NCBI GenBank assembly: GCA_030407505.1
Contig: JASDDH010000009.1
Coordinates: 73,358-137,357 of the forward strand
Origin: Planococcus sp. APC 4015
GTDB taxonomy: Bacteria > Actinomycetota > Actinomycetes > Actinomycetales > Microbacteriaceae
Direction of reading: 5' to 3'
Length of the DNA stretch: 64,000 nucleotides
Part shown: one piece after another, positions 38,552 to 55,857 of the stretch
Layout of the letters: every line of letters begins with the position of its first letter
Position numbering within the stretch: the stretch's first letter is position 1
Notes under the pieces: generated by a model
What the model was told of the DNA's origin: nothing
The model's input: only the letters and a program-made list of their open reading frames with translations
Database searches by the model: none
Program-made: the position numbers and the translations under genes

Positions 38552-39139
38552 TCACCGGAGTGCGAGCCACACCGTCCCCGCCACCGTGCACGCCCACAAC
38601 ATGCTCGCGAGCGTGCCGACGATGAACCGCTCGCGTGCCGCAGGAGTGGCGAGCTCGGTGAACCGTCCGATGCCTTTGAGTGCGACGACCACGGCGATGA
38701 CCGCAGGGAAGCCGGCGAGGATGCCGAGCGCGACGGACGCGCGCTCGAGGTAGCCGATGGTCGTCCCGCCGCGGAGGATCTCTTCCTCGTGCGACTTCGC
38801 GTCATCGGCCATGAGCTCCACCAGGATCCCCCCGCGCGTCCCCTCCGTCGTGCGGCCACCCTCGGCCGCCGACAGAACCCATCGCGCGAAGGGATTGCCC
38901 CCGAGCACGGCCAGCGCCAGGCCGAGGAGCGCCAGTACGGCGCCGAAGAGCAGCGGCACGTCGTAGGGCAGCACCGTCACCACGAGGAAGCTCAGCGCGA
39001 TGAGTCCGCCCGCGACGCCCAGAAGCACCGCGCTCGGCCGGCGCAGCGCCACCGTCACGAGAACGAGCGCGGCGCACAGCGCGAGGAAGAGGAAGATCAC
39101 GACGATCGTGACGATGACGGCTTCGACGGCGGGGTCCAC
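38552..39139 (-). CDS. Membrane protein paired with SatD
   Basis: The 195-residue protein has four to five transmembrane helices (about 5-28, 34-52, 58-80, 132-155 and 172-192). Between them is a cytoplasmic Glu/Asp-rich loop (VELMADDAKSHEEEILRG). ERFIVGTLASMLWA near the C-terminus looks like the conserved core. I do not recognise a named function. The GTG at 39139 follows GGGAGA with 8 nt spacing; other starts further upstream would add Arg/Pro-rich low-complexity sequence. It is convergent with the SatD gene. Confidence 0.8.
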   Translation of the reverse strand: MDPAVEAVIVTIVVIFLFLALCAALVLVTVALRRPSAVLLGVAGGLIALSFLVVTVLPYDVPLLFGAVLALLGLALAVLGGNPFARWVLSAAEGGRTTEGTRGGILVELMADDAKSHEEEILRGGTTIGYLERASVALGILAGFPAVIAVVVALKGIGRFTELATPAARERFIVGTLASMLWACTVAGTVWLALR

Positions 39140-39232
39140 GTCGTCAGTCTCCCACGGGGGTGCGACGCGGACGGGGTGATCCCCGGGCTGTCGCGACAGC
39201 CGTGGCGGGCGTCGGGTCGACAGGCCCGCTGA

Positions 39233-39238
39233 TAGCCT
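39233..39238 (+). promoter_or_regulatory. -10 element TAGCCT of tyrS
   Basis: TAGCCT ends 7 nt before the tyrS GTG. The space excludes a T-box leader. Confidence 0.45.
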
Positions 39239-39245
39239 GGATCGC

Positions 39246-40547
39246 GTGTCATCTCCCCCCGTGAGCGCGACTGCGCCCGCCAACGATCCGACGTTCGACA
39301 ACGTCTGGGACGAGATCGTGTGGCGGGGACTCGTGCAGGTGTCCACTGACCAGGAGGCGCTGCGCGCCCTGCTCTCGGGCGACCCGATCACCTACTACTG
39401 CGGGTTCGACCCGACGGCGCCGAGCCTGCACCTCGGCAACCTCGTCCAGCTGCTCACGATGCGGCGTCTTCAGCTCGCCGGTCATCGGCCGCTCGGCCTC
39501 GTCGGCGGTTCGACGGGTCTGGTGGGCGACCCCCGTCCGACAGCCGAGCGCACCTTGAACGAACGCGCGACCGTCGAGGAATGGGTCGGCTACTTGCGTG
39601 TCCAGGTCGAGCGCTTCCTCAGCTTCGACGGCGACAGCGCCGCCCGCATGGTGAACAACCTCGACTGGACGGCCCCGCTCAGCGCGATCGACTTCCTGCG
39701 CGAGATCGGCAAGCACTACCGCGTGGGCACGATGATCAAGAAGGATGCCGTCGCGGCGCGTCTGAATTCCGATGCCGGCATCAGCTACACCGAGTTCAGC
39801 TACCAGATCCTTCAGGGACTGGACTACCTCGAGCTGTACCGGCAGTACGACTGCGTGCTGCAGACCGGCGGCAGCGACCAGTGGGGCAACCTCACGAGCG
39901 GCACCGATCTGATCCACCGGGTCGAGGGGGTGTCGGTCCACGCGATCGGAACACCGCTGATCACGAACAGCGACGGCACCAAGTTCGGCAAGAGCGAGGG
40001 CAACGCGATCTGGCTCGACCCCGCGATGTGCAGCCCGTACCGCATGTACCAGTTCTGGCTCAACACCGACGACGCCGACGTCGTCTCGCGGCTGAAGGTG
40101 TTCACGTTCCTCACCCGCGCCGAGATCGAGGAATACGGGCGGCTCGTCGACGCCGAGCCGTTCCGCCGCGAGGCGCAGAAGCGGCTCGCGCGTGAAGTGA
40201 CGGTGTTCGTGCATGGCCCGGATGCCGCCTCAGCCGTGATCGCGGCATCCGAGGCGCTGTTCGGGCGAGGCGACCTGAGCGCGCTCGACGCGCGCACGCT
40301 CCGTTCGGCGCTCGAGGAGCTTCCGAACGCGACGATCGCGTCGGGGACGCCCGTGACGCAGGCTCTGGTCGAGACCGGTCTCGTCTCGAGTCTCGGCGAG
40401 GCGCGACGAGCGATCGCTCAGGGGGGTGTCTCCGTCGACGGGATGAAGGTCGACGACGAAGCGGCGGTGGTGCCGGGCACGCTCCCGGGTGGCGTCTCGG
40501 TGCTGCGCCGAGGCAAGAAGACACTCGCAGGACTCTTCATCGGCTGA
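39246..40547 (+). CDS. tyrS: Tyrosyl-tRNA synthetase
   Basis: Class I synthetase. The HIGH-type motif is PSLHLGNL with His62, the tyrosine pocket GFDPTAPS and QGLDYLELYRQY, and the KMSKS loop KFGKSEG (246-252). The C-terminal S4 domain lies at about 365-430 (TQALVETGLVSSLGEARRAI). The 433 residues include a ~12-residue flexible N-terminus. The GTG start follows a -10 by 7 nt. Confidence 0.96.
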   Translation: MSSPPVSATAPANDPTFDNVWDEIVWRGLVQVSTDQEALRALLSGDPITYYCGFDPTAPSLHLGNLVQLLTMRRLQLAGHRPLGLVGGSTGLVGDPRPTAERTLNERATVEEWVGYLRVQVERFLSFDGDSAARMVNNLDWTAPLSAIDFLREIGKHYRVGTMIKKDAVAARLNSDAGISYTEFSYQILQGLDYLELYRQYDCVLQTGGSDQWGNLTSGTDLIHRVEGVSVHAIGTPLITNSDGTKFGKSEGNAIWLDPAMCSPYRMYQFWLNTDDADVVSRLKVFTFLTRAEIEEYGRLVDAEPFRREAQKRLAREVTVFVHGPDAASAVIAASEALFGRGDLSALDARTLRSALEELPNATIASGTPVTQALVETGLVSSLGEARRAIAQGGVSVDGMKVDDEAAVVPGTLPGGVSVLRRGKKTLAGLFIG

Positions 40548-40552
40548 CCACA

Positions 40553-41356
40553 GTGCCGTTCACCCCGAGCCATGCCGTCGTCGCGCTGCCGTTCGTGCGG
40601 ACCCCGCTGGTCCCCGCCGCGATCGCGATCGGCGCGATGGCCCCGGATCTTCCGCTCTTCGTGCGCGGACTGCCGCTGAGCTACGGGCGCACGCACGACC
40701 TGACCTGGTTGCCGGTCACTGTCCTCCTCGCACTGCTGCTGCTCCTCGTGTGGCGGTGCGTATTGCGGCCCGCGGTGCGCGAACTGTCGCCCGCTTGGCT
40801 CGCCCGGCGGCTCCCCGAAGAGTGGGACGGCGGCGCTGGTGTCGGATTCGCGGAGACTCTGGGTCGCGGCGACCGTCGGCTCCCGACCACGCTCCTCGTG
40901 CTGGCCTCCCTCACCTTCGGTGTGATCACGCACATCGTGTGGGACCTCTTCACGCACGAGGGCCGCGCGGGGGTCGAACTGTTCCCTGCTCTGTACCAGC
41001 AATGGGGTCCCTTCTTCGGCTACAAGTGGCTGCAGTACGCCTCGAGTGCCGCCGGCCTCGCGATCATCGCGATCTGGTCGCTGGTCTGGCTGAGCGGGCG
41101 GGATGCGGCGCCCGCCGTCCGCCGGACGCTCCCGCGCGCGGCGCGCTGGGGGTGGTGGGCATCGTTGCCCGTCGTCCTCGCGGTGGCGGCCGTCGTCGGG
41201 TACGTCGTCCTGGGGCCGTTCACCGACGAGTGGAACGTGCAGCACCTGGCGTATCGGGTGCTCCTGCCGGCGTGCGCGCTGTGGGGTGGGGGATCGATCC
41301 TTCTGGCGCTCGTCGTCCAGGTGCGCCGGACCGCTCCCGCGGGCAAGGCGCCATGA
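40553..41356 (+). CDS. DUF4184 family membrane protein
   Basis: A 267-residue protein beginning MPFTPSHAVVALPFVRTP, the DUF4184 signature, with APDLPLF soon after. About six hydrophobic helices follow, with conserved His in THIVWDLFTHEGR that recalls metal-binding membrane hydrolases of the YdjM/DUF457 type. The function is unknown. The GTG start is 5 nt after the tyrS stop, so it is co-transcribed. Confidence 0.87.
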   Translation: MPFTPSHAVVALPFVRTPLVPAAIAIGAMAPDLPLFVRGLPLSYGRTHDLTWLPVTVLLALLLLLVWRCVLRPAVRELSPAWLARRLPEEWDGGAGVGFAETLGRGDRRLPTTLLVLASLTFGVITHIVWDLFTHEGRAGVELFPALYQQWGPFFGYKWLQYASSAAGLAIIAIWSLVWLSGRDAAPAVRRTLPRAARWGWWASLPVVLAVAAVVGYVVLGPFTDEWNVQHLAYRVLLPACALWGGGSILLALVVQVRRTAPAGKAP

Positions 41357-41412
41357 GCCCCTCTGACGCGCTCGGATCGCCGAGACGGGAAGCCTCGTGA
41401 ATTCGCGATTTT

Positions 41413-41440
41413 CCGGGCGCAGAGGGCGCGACACGCCCGG
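41413..41440 (+). terminator. Possible terminator after the tyrS-DUF4184 operon
   Basis: CCGGGCG (41413-41419) pairs with CGCCCGG (41434-41440) over a 14-nt loop. The T-run lies before rather than after the stem, so termination is uncertain. Confidence 0.35.
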
Positions 41441-41567
41441 GCTGCGGGCGGGATTTGCCCGACTGTCGGATCCCACGTAACTTATTACTTGTTCGCCCCA
41501 CAGGGAAGCGGAGAGGCCGAGAGCCTTACCCCCCTCAAGCGGAGAGCCACCCCCCATCCAGACCCTC

Positions 41568-41596
41568 TTGAGGGTTGATTCCTTCGGGACTACGAT
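41568..41596 (+). promoter_or_regulatory. Possible rrn promoter P0
   Basis: TTGAGG (41568-41573) and TACGAT (41591-41596) are 17 nt apart, upstream of the two stronger rrn promoters. Confidence 0.35.
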
Positions 41597-41665
41597 GGAG
41601 GTTCCCACTCCTCGGATCTGTCCAAGAGTGCTGCCGGAGACGCGAAACAGTCACGGACAGCCGAT

Positions 41666-41693
41666 TTGACAGGAAGAGCGAGCGGGATAAGAT
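41666..41693 (+). promoter_or_regulatory. rrn promoter P1
   Basis: Consensus TTGACA (41666-41671), a 16-nt spacer and TAAGAT (41688-41693). The stretch after the -10 (AGAGAAGTTGCCC) is repeated after P2. Confidence 0.8.
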
Positions 41694-41776
41694 AGAGAAG
41701 TTGCCCAGCGGGCCGGCTGAACGCCGAAGCGCAGGGCGCCGATCTAGCTTCGTGAGATGTCGTCACTGACAGCTGC

Positions 41777-41795
41777 TCTCGACTTCGAGTCGAGA
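41777..41795 (+). repeat. Hairpin between rrn P1 and P2
   Basis: TCTCGACT-TCG-AGTCGAGA is a perfect 8-bp stem with a 3-nt loop. It sits in the P1 transcript just upstream of the P2 -35 element, so it may pause or process P1 transcripts. Confidence 0.5.
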
Positions 41796-41804
41796 AACGC
41801 CGAT

Positions 41805-41832
41805 TTGACAAACGGAACACGATGAATAAGAT
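41805..41832 (+). promoter_or_regulatory. rrn promoter P2
   Basis: Consensus TTGACA (41805-41810), a 16-nt spacer and TAAGAT (41827-41832), identical in hexamers and spacing to P1. The following leader (about 41840-42074) contains GAGAACTCAACAGCGTGCACTT-type sequence of the actinobacterial pre-rRNA antitermination region, and several small hairpins (for example CCAGCTTCGGCTGG and CCGACCTTCGGGTCGG). Confidence 0.8.
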
Positions 41833-42074
41833 AGAGAAGTTGCCCTGCGGGTGAGGCTGAGAAGCTGAACAGCAGGAGCATCCGATCCTTGAGAACTCAA
41901 CAGCGTGCACTTGTCAAATGCCAAATTACCTCGTTCCAGCTTCGGCTGGATAGAGATTCCTTTGGATCAAAGTCCGACCTTCGGGTCGGCAACGGATATG
42001 TCAGCAATGACATCCATTTGGTCAGTTCAAACTCGCTACTGTCGGCCCATTCCGGCCGGCTGGTAGCAAAATTC

Positions 42075-47119
<5,045 letters not shown>

Positions 47120-47221
47120 ACACCGTTCTAGGTGCTTGCGTCCACTGAGTGGTTCTCGATGTACGGTCGAGAACCGCATTCAACAATGACTTTGTTGTGT
47201 GCAGACTGAAACATCAATAGT

Positions 47222-47339
47222 GTTTCGGCGGCCATAGCGTGAGGGAAACGCCCGGTTACATTCCGAACCCGGAAGCTAAGCCTCACAGCGCCGATGGTAC
47301 TGCAGGGGGGACCCTGTGGGAGAGTAGGACACCGCCGGA
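47222..47339 (+). rRNA. rrf: 5S ribosomal RNA
   Basis: GTTTCGGCGGCCATAGCGTG at the 5' end pairs with the GGACACCGCCGGAC end to form helix I. CCGAACCCGGAAGCTAAGC is the loop B/C core. The length of about 118 nt is normal. Confidence 0.95.
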
Positions 47340-47349
47340 CTTCTTTCGA

Positions 47350-47384
47350 GAAAGGGCCACCCAATGCTGGGTGGCCCTTTCGCG
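47350..47384 (+). terminator. Terminator of the rrn operon
   Basis: GAAAGGGCCACCCA (47350-47363) and TGGGTGGCCCTTTC (47368-47381) form a perfect 14-bp stem with an ATGC loop, 10 nt after the 5S end. Confidence 0.88.
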
Positions 47385-47432
47385 TTAACGGACGTGATTG
47401 CCGTCGGGCAACCGACCGGGGAGGATCGAAAA

Positions 47433-48812
47433 ATGGCAGATCAAGAGCCACGCGACGAGGGCAGCAGAAGTGAGCGCCCGCGGAACGCCGACGATCGTCC
47501 GCGCGGTGGTGCTGGCTCACGGCCACCGTCGTCGAAGCGCGAGGGCAAGCCCTACGTGAAGCGCGAAGGTGCGCCTCGTGACGCGGATCGCAAACCCTAT
47601 GTGAAGCGTGATGGGGATAAGAAGCCCTCCACCCCGCGTGATGGTGAGCGGAAGTCTTATCCGCCGCGTGATGGTGAGCGGAAGTCTTATCCGCCGCGTG
47701 ATGGTGAGCGGAAGTTTCCGAAGCGCGATGGCGATCGGTCGTTCCAGCCTCGCGACGGCGCGCAGCGCGGTGGCCCTCGTCCCACCCGAGGTGGAGCGGA
47801 TCGTCCCGATCGTGCGACGCGGCCGGAAGAGATCCGTCCGGTGCGTGCCCGGCACGACGACCCCGTCATCCCGGACGACGTCACGCCGCAGGATCTCAAT
47901 GGCGCAGCACGCAATGAGCTGAAGACGCTGAGCAAGGAGAACGCCGAGGGTGTGGCGCGTCATCTCGCGATGGCGGCCAGGCTCATCGATGACGATCCTG
48001 CGCTCGCCCACGAGCATGCGGTGTCGGCATCCCGCCGCGCAGGGCGTATCGCTGTGGTCCGTGAGACGCTCGCGATCACTGCCTACGCGATCGGGGATTT
48101 CGCCTTGGCGCTGCGCGAGCTGCGGACATTCCGCCGGATCTCGGGTCGAGACGATCAGATCGCGCTCATGGTCGACAGCGAGCGAGGCGTCGGTCGTCCC
48201 GATCGCGCTCTCGAGGTGGGCCGCTCCGTCGATCGCGCGAGTCTTCCGGTGGATGTGCGGGTTCAGCTCGCGATCGCCATGTCTGGGGCGCGGCTCGATC
48301 TCGACCAGCCCGAACGTGCTCTTCAGGAACTCGACATTCCGGAGTTCGATCCGGACCGCGCCTTCGAATGGACGCCCTCGCTGTTCGCTGCGCGTGCCGG
48401 CGTGCTGGAGGAGCTCGGCCGGATGGATGAAGCGTCGCTGTGGCAGGCCCGCGCAATCATCGCGGCCGACGCCCTCGACTCCGCCAACGGGATCGACGAC
48501 CTCGAGACCGTGATCGTCGAGGAGATCGAAGAGGAGTATCTGCCGGGTTCCGATGACGGTGCCACCTTCGCCGGTGGATCCGATGAGAGCGTCGAGCCTG
48601 ACGATGAAGCGGACCCTGAGGGCGCCGAAGATCTCGACGCCCCCAGCGATGTCGTCGTGCCGCAGGTCGAGGCCGACGCAACCGACCATCGTGACGGCGC
48701 GGACGACGTCACTGCGGGTACCACCGAACGCGCCCCCAGCGTCGAAGACGAGGTCGCGGAGATCCTGATCGAGGCCGGTGTCGACGAGGCGGACGAAGGA
48801 CGCGACGACTGA
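47433..48812 (+). CDS. Conserved protein with low-complexity basic N-terminus and TPR-like core
   Basis: The 459-residue protein has three parts. Residues ~1-135 are a disordered Arg/Lys/Asp/Pro-rich tail with tandem PRDGERKSYP-type decapeptides. Residues ~150-370 are helical and resemble TPRs (ARHLAMAARLIDDDPALAHEHA, FALALRELRTFRRI). The last ~90 are strongly acidic. The basic tail may bind rRNA or ribosomal particles; this is inference from composition and the location just behind the rrn operon. Codons in the repeat tract are less GC-biased than elsewhere. GAGG is 8 nt before the ATG. The stop overlaps the next start. Confidence 0.82.
   Translation: MADQEPRDEGSRSERPRNADDRPRGGAGSRPPSSKREGKPYVKREGAPRDADRKPYVKRDGDKKPSTPRDGERKSYPPRDGERKSYPPRDGERKFPKRDGDRSFQPRDGAQRGGPRPTRGGADRPDRATRPEEIRPVRARHDDPVIPDDVTPQDLNGAARNELKTLSKENAEGVARHLAMAARLIDDDPALAHEHAVSASRRAGRIAVVRETLAITAYAIGDFALALRELRTFRRISGRDDQIALMVDSERGVGRPDRALEVGRSVDRASLPVDVRVQLAIAMSGARLDLDQPERALQELDIPEFDPDRAFEWTPSLFAARAGVLEELGRMDEASLWQARAIIAADALDSANGIDDLETVIVEEIEEEYLPGSDDGATFAGGSDESVEPDDEADPEGAEDLDAPSDVVVPQVEADATDHRDGADDVTAGTTERAPSVEDEVAEILIEAGVDEADEGRDD
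47634..47718 (+). repeat. 30-bp tandem repeat inside the coding region
   Basis: Near-identical copies with a 30-nt period begin at about 47641, 47671 and 47701 (ATGGTGAGCGGAAGTCTTAT core) and encode DGERKSYPPR. Near-identity at the DNA level indicates recent expansion, and copy number may vary among strains. Confidence 0.85.
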
Positions 48813-49846
48813 TGGCATTGTTCGGACGCGGCACGGATCGCGCCCCGCTGGACGGCGTCGACGTCGTTCTCGCCGATCTCGACGGTGTCGTCTACGCGGG
48901 TGCCGGTGCCCTGCCCCATGCGGTCGAGAGCCTGAACCGGGCTCGACCCGGCCGACGCCTGGCCTACATCACCAACAACGCGTCCCGCACCGACGCATCG
49001 GTCGCGCAGCACCTCACGGAGCTCGGACTGCAGACGGGCGCGAGCGACGTCGTCACCAGCCCGCAGGCTGCGATGCGGCTGCTGGCCACGCGCATCCCCG
49101 CCGGCGCCACTGTGCTGGTGGTCGGTGGCGAAGGCCTCGTCGTCGAGGTCGAGAAGGCGGGGTTCGTCGTGACGCGCAGCGCCGAGGACGCGCCGGCCGC
49201 CGTGGTGCAGGGCTTCGCGCCTGAGGTCGGGTGGACGCAGCTGGCGGAAGCCGCCTTCGCACTCGCACTCCCGGAAGATGAGGGCGGGATCCCCTGGATC
49301 GCCACCAACACCGACTGGACGATCCCGCAGTCCCGCGGGATAGCGCCGGGTAACGGCACACTCGTGTCGGCCGTCCACACCGCCGTCGGGCGCCTCGCGA
49401 CCGTCGCGGGCAAGCCCGAAGTGCCGATCTTCGACGAGGCGGTCGCGCGGTTCGAGGCGCGGCATCCCCTGTTCCTCGGCGATCGACTCGACACCGACAT
49501 CCTCGGCGCGAACCGCGCCGGCATCCCGTCTGCTCTGGTCCTCACGGGAATCGACCGTCCGAAGCACGTGCTCGCCGCGCCGGCGGGCTCCCAGCCGACG
49601 TTCATCCTCGGCGATCTGCGCGAACTGCACGAGCCCTACCCCGAGGCCCGGGTGCGAGACGGCGTGGTGTCGGTGCGCGGAGCGTGCGTGCGCATCGACG
49701 GCCCTGACCTCCTGATCGTCTCGGAGGGCGACCGTCCGATCGATCTGCTGCGCGCGGGGGCGAAAGCCGTCTGGGACTCCGGGCGTGCGATCTTCGGGTT
49801 CCGCGTGCCGGAGCAGCTCTACGCGGATCCGTTCCATCGCCCGTGA
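48812..49846 (+). CDS. HAD-IIA family hydrolase (NagD-like phosphatase)
   Basis: The 344-residue HAD phosphatase has motif I DLDGVVYAG with nucleophile Asp22 and general acid Asp24, motif II ITNNASRT, Lys in VAGKPEVPIFDEA and motif IV FLGDRLDTDILGANRAG. The cap between motifs II and III is of the C2 type found in NagD and phosphoglycolate/p-nitrophenyl phosphatases. The substrate is unknown. The ATG shares one base with the preceding stop (TGATG). The ~80-residue C-terminal extension is common in actinobacteria. Confidence 0.88.
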   Translation: MALFGRGTDRAPLDGVDVVLADLDGVVYAGAGALPHAVESLNRARPGRRLAYITNNASRTDASVAQHLTELGLQTGASDVVTSPQAAMRLLATRIPAGATVLVVGGEGLVVEVEKAGFVVTRSAEDAPAAVVQGFAPEVGWTQLAEAAFALALPEDEGGIPWIATNTDWTIPQSRGIAPGNGTLVSAVHTAVGRLATVAGKPEVPIFDEAVARFEARHPLFLGDRLDTDILGANRAGIPSALVLTGIDRPKHVLAAPAGSQPTFILGDLRELHEPYPEARVRDGVVSVRGACVRIDGPDLLIVSEGDRPIDLLRAGAKAVWDSGRAIFGFRVPEQLYADPFHRP

Positions 49847-49875
49847 TGCGCCCTCTCGACGGGCTTCCGCCGACG

Positions 49876-49881
49876 TATCCT
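49876..49881 (+). promoter_or_regulatory. -10 element TATCCT of the 54-aa protein gene
   Basis: TATCCT ends 6 nt before the ATG at 49888 with no Shine-Dalgarno. It probably drives the small gene together with tlyA, nadK and recN. Confidence 0.5.
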
Positions 49882-49887
49882 GTCGGA

Positions 49888-50052
49888 ATGGACGAGTCAG
49901 CCGAGAACGTCGATGACACGGGCGACCTGCTGTCGAGCCTGGAAGTGATCGAAGATCAGCCGCTCCACGCACGCGCAGCAGCGTACGAGTCCCTGCATGA
50001 TGCGTTGGCGCGGCGGTTGGATGCCGGTCCCGTGAGCTCCGTCCACTCGTGA
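49888..50052 (+). CDS. Small acidic protein (54 aa) of unknown function upstream of tlyA
   Basis: The protein begins MDESAENVDDTGDLLSSLEV and ends with an amphipathic helix RAAAYESLHDALARRLDAG. It has no membrane segment and no cysteine. It starts directly behind a -10 and its stop overlaps the tlyA GTG, which argues for a real coupled gene. I do not recognise a domain. It could be an accessory to TlyA or merely a coupling ORF. Confidence 0.72.
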   Translation: MDESAENVDDTGDLLSSLEVIEDQPLHARAAAYESLHDALARRLDAGPVSSVHS

Positions 50053-50849
50053 CCCAGCGGCTGGATGCCGCCCTCGCCGCTCGCGGACTCGCGCGGTCGC
50101 GCACGCACGCGGCGGCGCTGATCGCCGATGGTCTCGTGTCGGTGGACGGGCTCCCCGTGGTGAAGGCCTCGACACCGGTGGGGGAGGAGTCCGCTCTCGC
50201 GGTCGCGGGCGCCGACCATTACGTCAGCCGTGCTGCGCACAAGCTGCTCGCCGGCCTCGATGCCTTCGGCGTCGACGTCAGGGGCAGGGTGGCGCTGGAC
50301 ATGGGGGCCTCCACCGGCGGATTCACGCAAGTGCTTCGTGAGCGCGGGGCGCACCCCGTGATCGCCGTCGACGTCGGCCACGGGCAGCTTTCTCCCGTGA
50401 TCGCCGCAGACCGCGGGGTCATCGCCATCGAGGGCTTCAACGTGCGGTTCATGACCCCGTTGGTCCTCGCCGATGCGAGCGGCGTCGATGACCCTCCCTC
50501 CGTCATCACCGGCGACCTTTCCTTCATCTCGCTCGGCCATGTGCTGCCGGCGGTGCGCGAGGTGGCTGCACCGGATGCCGACATCGTGCTGCTGGTCAAG
50601 CCCCAGTTCGAAGTGGGCCGGACCTCGGTGAAGGGTGGGCTCGTCACCAATCCCGTGCTGCGTGCCGACGCCGTCTCCGGCGTGCTGTGGAAGGCATGGG
50701 ATGCGGGACTCGGAACGCTCGGCATCGTCTCCTCCCCGATCGCGGGAACCCACGGCAACGTCGAGTTCATCGCGCATCTGGCGCCGGGGCGCGGGAGCAA
50801 TCCGACAGAATGGATGAGCACCGTGAACCGACTGGCGGGGAGCCCATGA
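50049..50849 (+). CDS. tlyA: TlyA family rRNA (cytidine-2'-O)-methyltransferase
   Basis: The 266 residues comprise an N-terminal S4 RNA-binding domain (about 1-60) and a FtsJ-like methyltransferase domain. SAM motif DMGASTGGFTQVL and catalytic residues in SRAAHKLLAGL, GDLSFISL and LLVKPQFE are visible. Mycobacterial TlyA methylates 16S C1409 and 23S C1920 and determines capreomycin sensitivity; the shorter type modifies only 23S. Which applies here is not decided. The GTG start overlaps the preceding stop. Confidence 0.93.
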   Translation: MTQRLDAALAARGLARSRTHAAALIADGLVSVDGLPVVKASTPVGEESALAVAGADHYVSRAAHKLLAGLDAFGVDVRGRVALDMGASTGGFTQVLRERGAHPVIAVDVGHGQLSPVIAADRGVIAIEGFNVRFMTPLVLADASGVDDPPSVITGDLSFISLGHVLPAVREVAAPDADIVLLVKPQFEVGRTSVKGGLVTNPVLRADAVSGVLWKAWDAGLGTLGIVSSPIAGTHGNVEFIAHLAPGRGSNPTEWMSTVNRLAGSP

Positions 50850-51795
50850 CACAGCCGCATCGCAGCATCCTGGTCGTCGCCCACGCCCGGCGCGACGACA
50901 CCGTGGACGCCGCGGAGCACGTGATCGAAGAACTCCGCGCGGCAGGAGCGCAACCGGTGCTCTCTCCCGACGACGCCGTCGAGCTGTCGGCGGTGCGCCC
51001 GTCGCTGGCCGGCATCGCCCGGCTGGGAATCGACGTCGACGTGGCCGATGTCGAGCTGGCGATCGTGCTCGGCGGCGACGGGACGATCCTCCGCGCGGCC
51101 GAACTCGTGCGCGACGGCACAGCGCCGGTGCTCGGCATCAACATGGGGCACGTCGGGTTCCTCGCCGAGATCGAGCGCGACGACATGGACGACGCCGTGC
51201 GGCGCGTGATCGCACGCGATTACCGCGTCGAGGAGAGACTCGCACTCGATGTGAGGGTGAAGGACAGCGCCGACGCCGTCATGTACGAGACGTGGGCGCT
51301 CAACGAGGCCACCGTCGAGAAGGCGAGCCGAGAGCGCATGCTCGAGGTCGTGATCGAGATCGACGGGAGACCCCTCTCCTCGTTCGGCTGCGACGGTGTC
51401 GTCGTCTCGACGCCGACCGGCTCGACCGCCTACAACTTCTCTGCAGGCGGACCGGTGATCTGGCCGACGGTCGAGGCCATCTCGGTCGTGCCGCTGTCGG
51501 CTCACGCGCTGTTCGCCAAGCCTCTCGTCGTCGGCCCCGAGCATGCCGTCGCGATCGAGGTGCTCGAGCGCACCAACGGCGTCGGCATCCTGTGGTGCGA
51601 CGGCCGCCGTTCTCACGAGCTGCCGCCGGGTGCCCGCGTTGTGGTGAGACGGTCAGAACGGCCGGTTCGCCTCGCCCGGCTGCATCCCGCCGCGTTCACC
51701 GACCGTCTCGTGCGGAAGTTCCAGCTGCCCGTCATCGGCTGGCGCGGACCGACGGCGGCGATCGGTGCGGGCTACACCGACGCGGACTTCGCCCC

Positions 51796-51799
<4 letters not shown>
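50846..51799 (+). CDS. nadK: NAD kinase
   Basis: Phosphorylates NAD to NADP. The 317 residues carry the diacylglycerol-kinase-like GGDGTILRAAEL, LGINMGHVGFLAE, the ALNEATVEK motif that holds NAD, and STPTGSTAYNFSAGGPV. The ATG overlaps the tlyA stop and the stop overlaps the recN GTG. The tlyA-nadK-recN order is conserved in many bacteria. Confidence 0.96.
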
Positions 51800-55856
<4,057 letters not shown>

Positions 55857-55857
55857 C

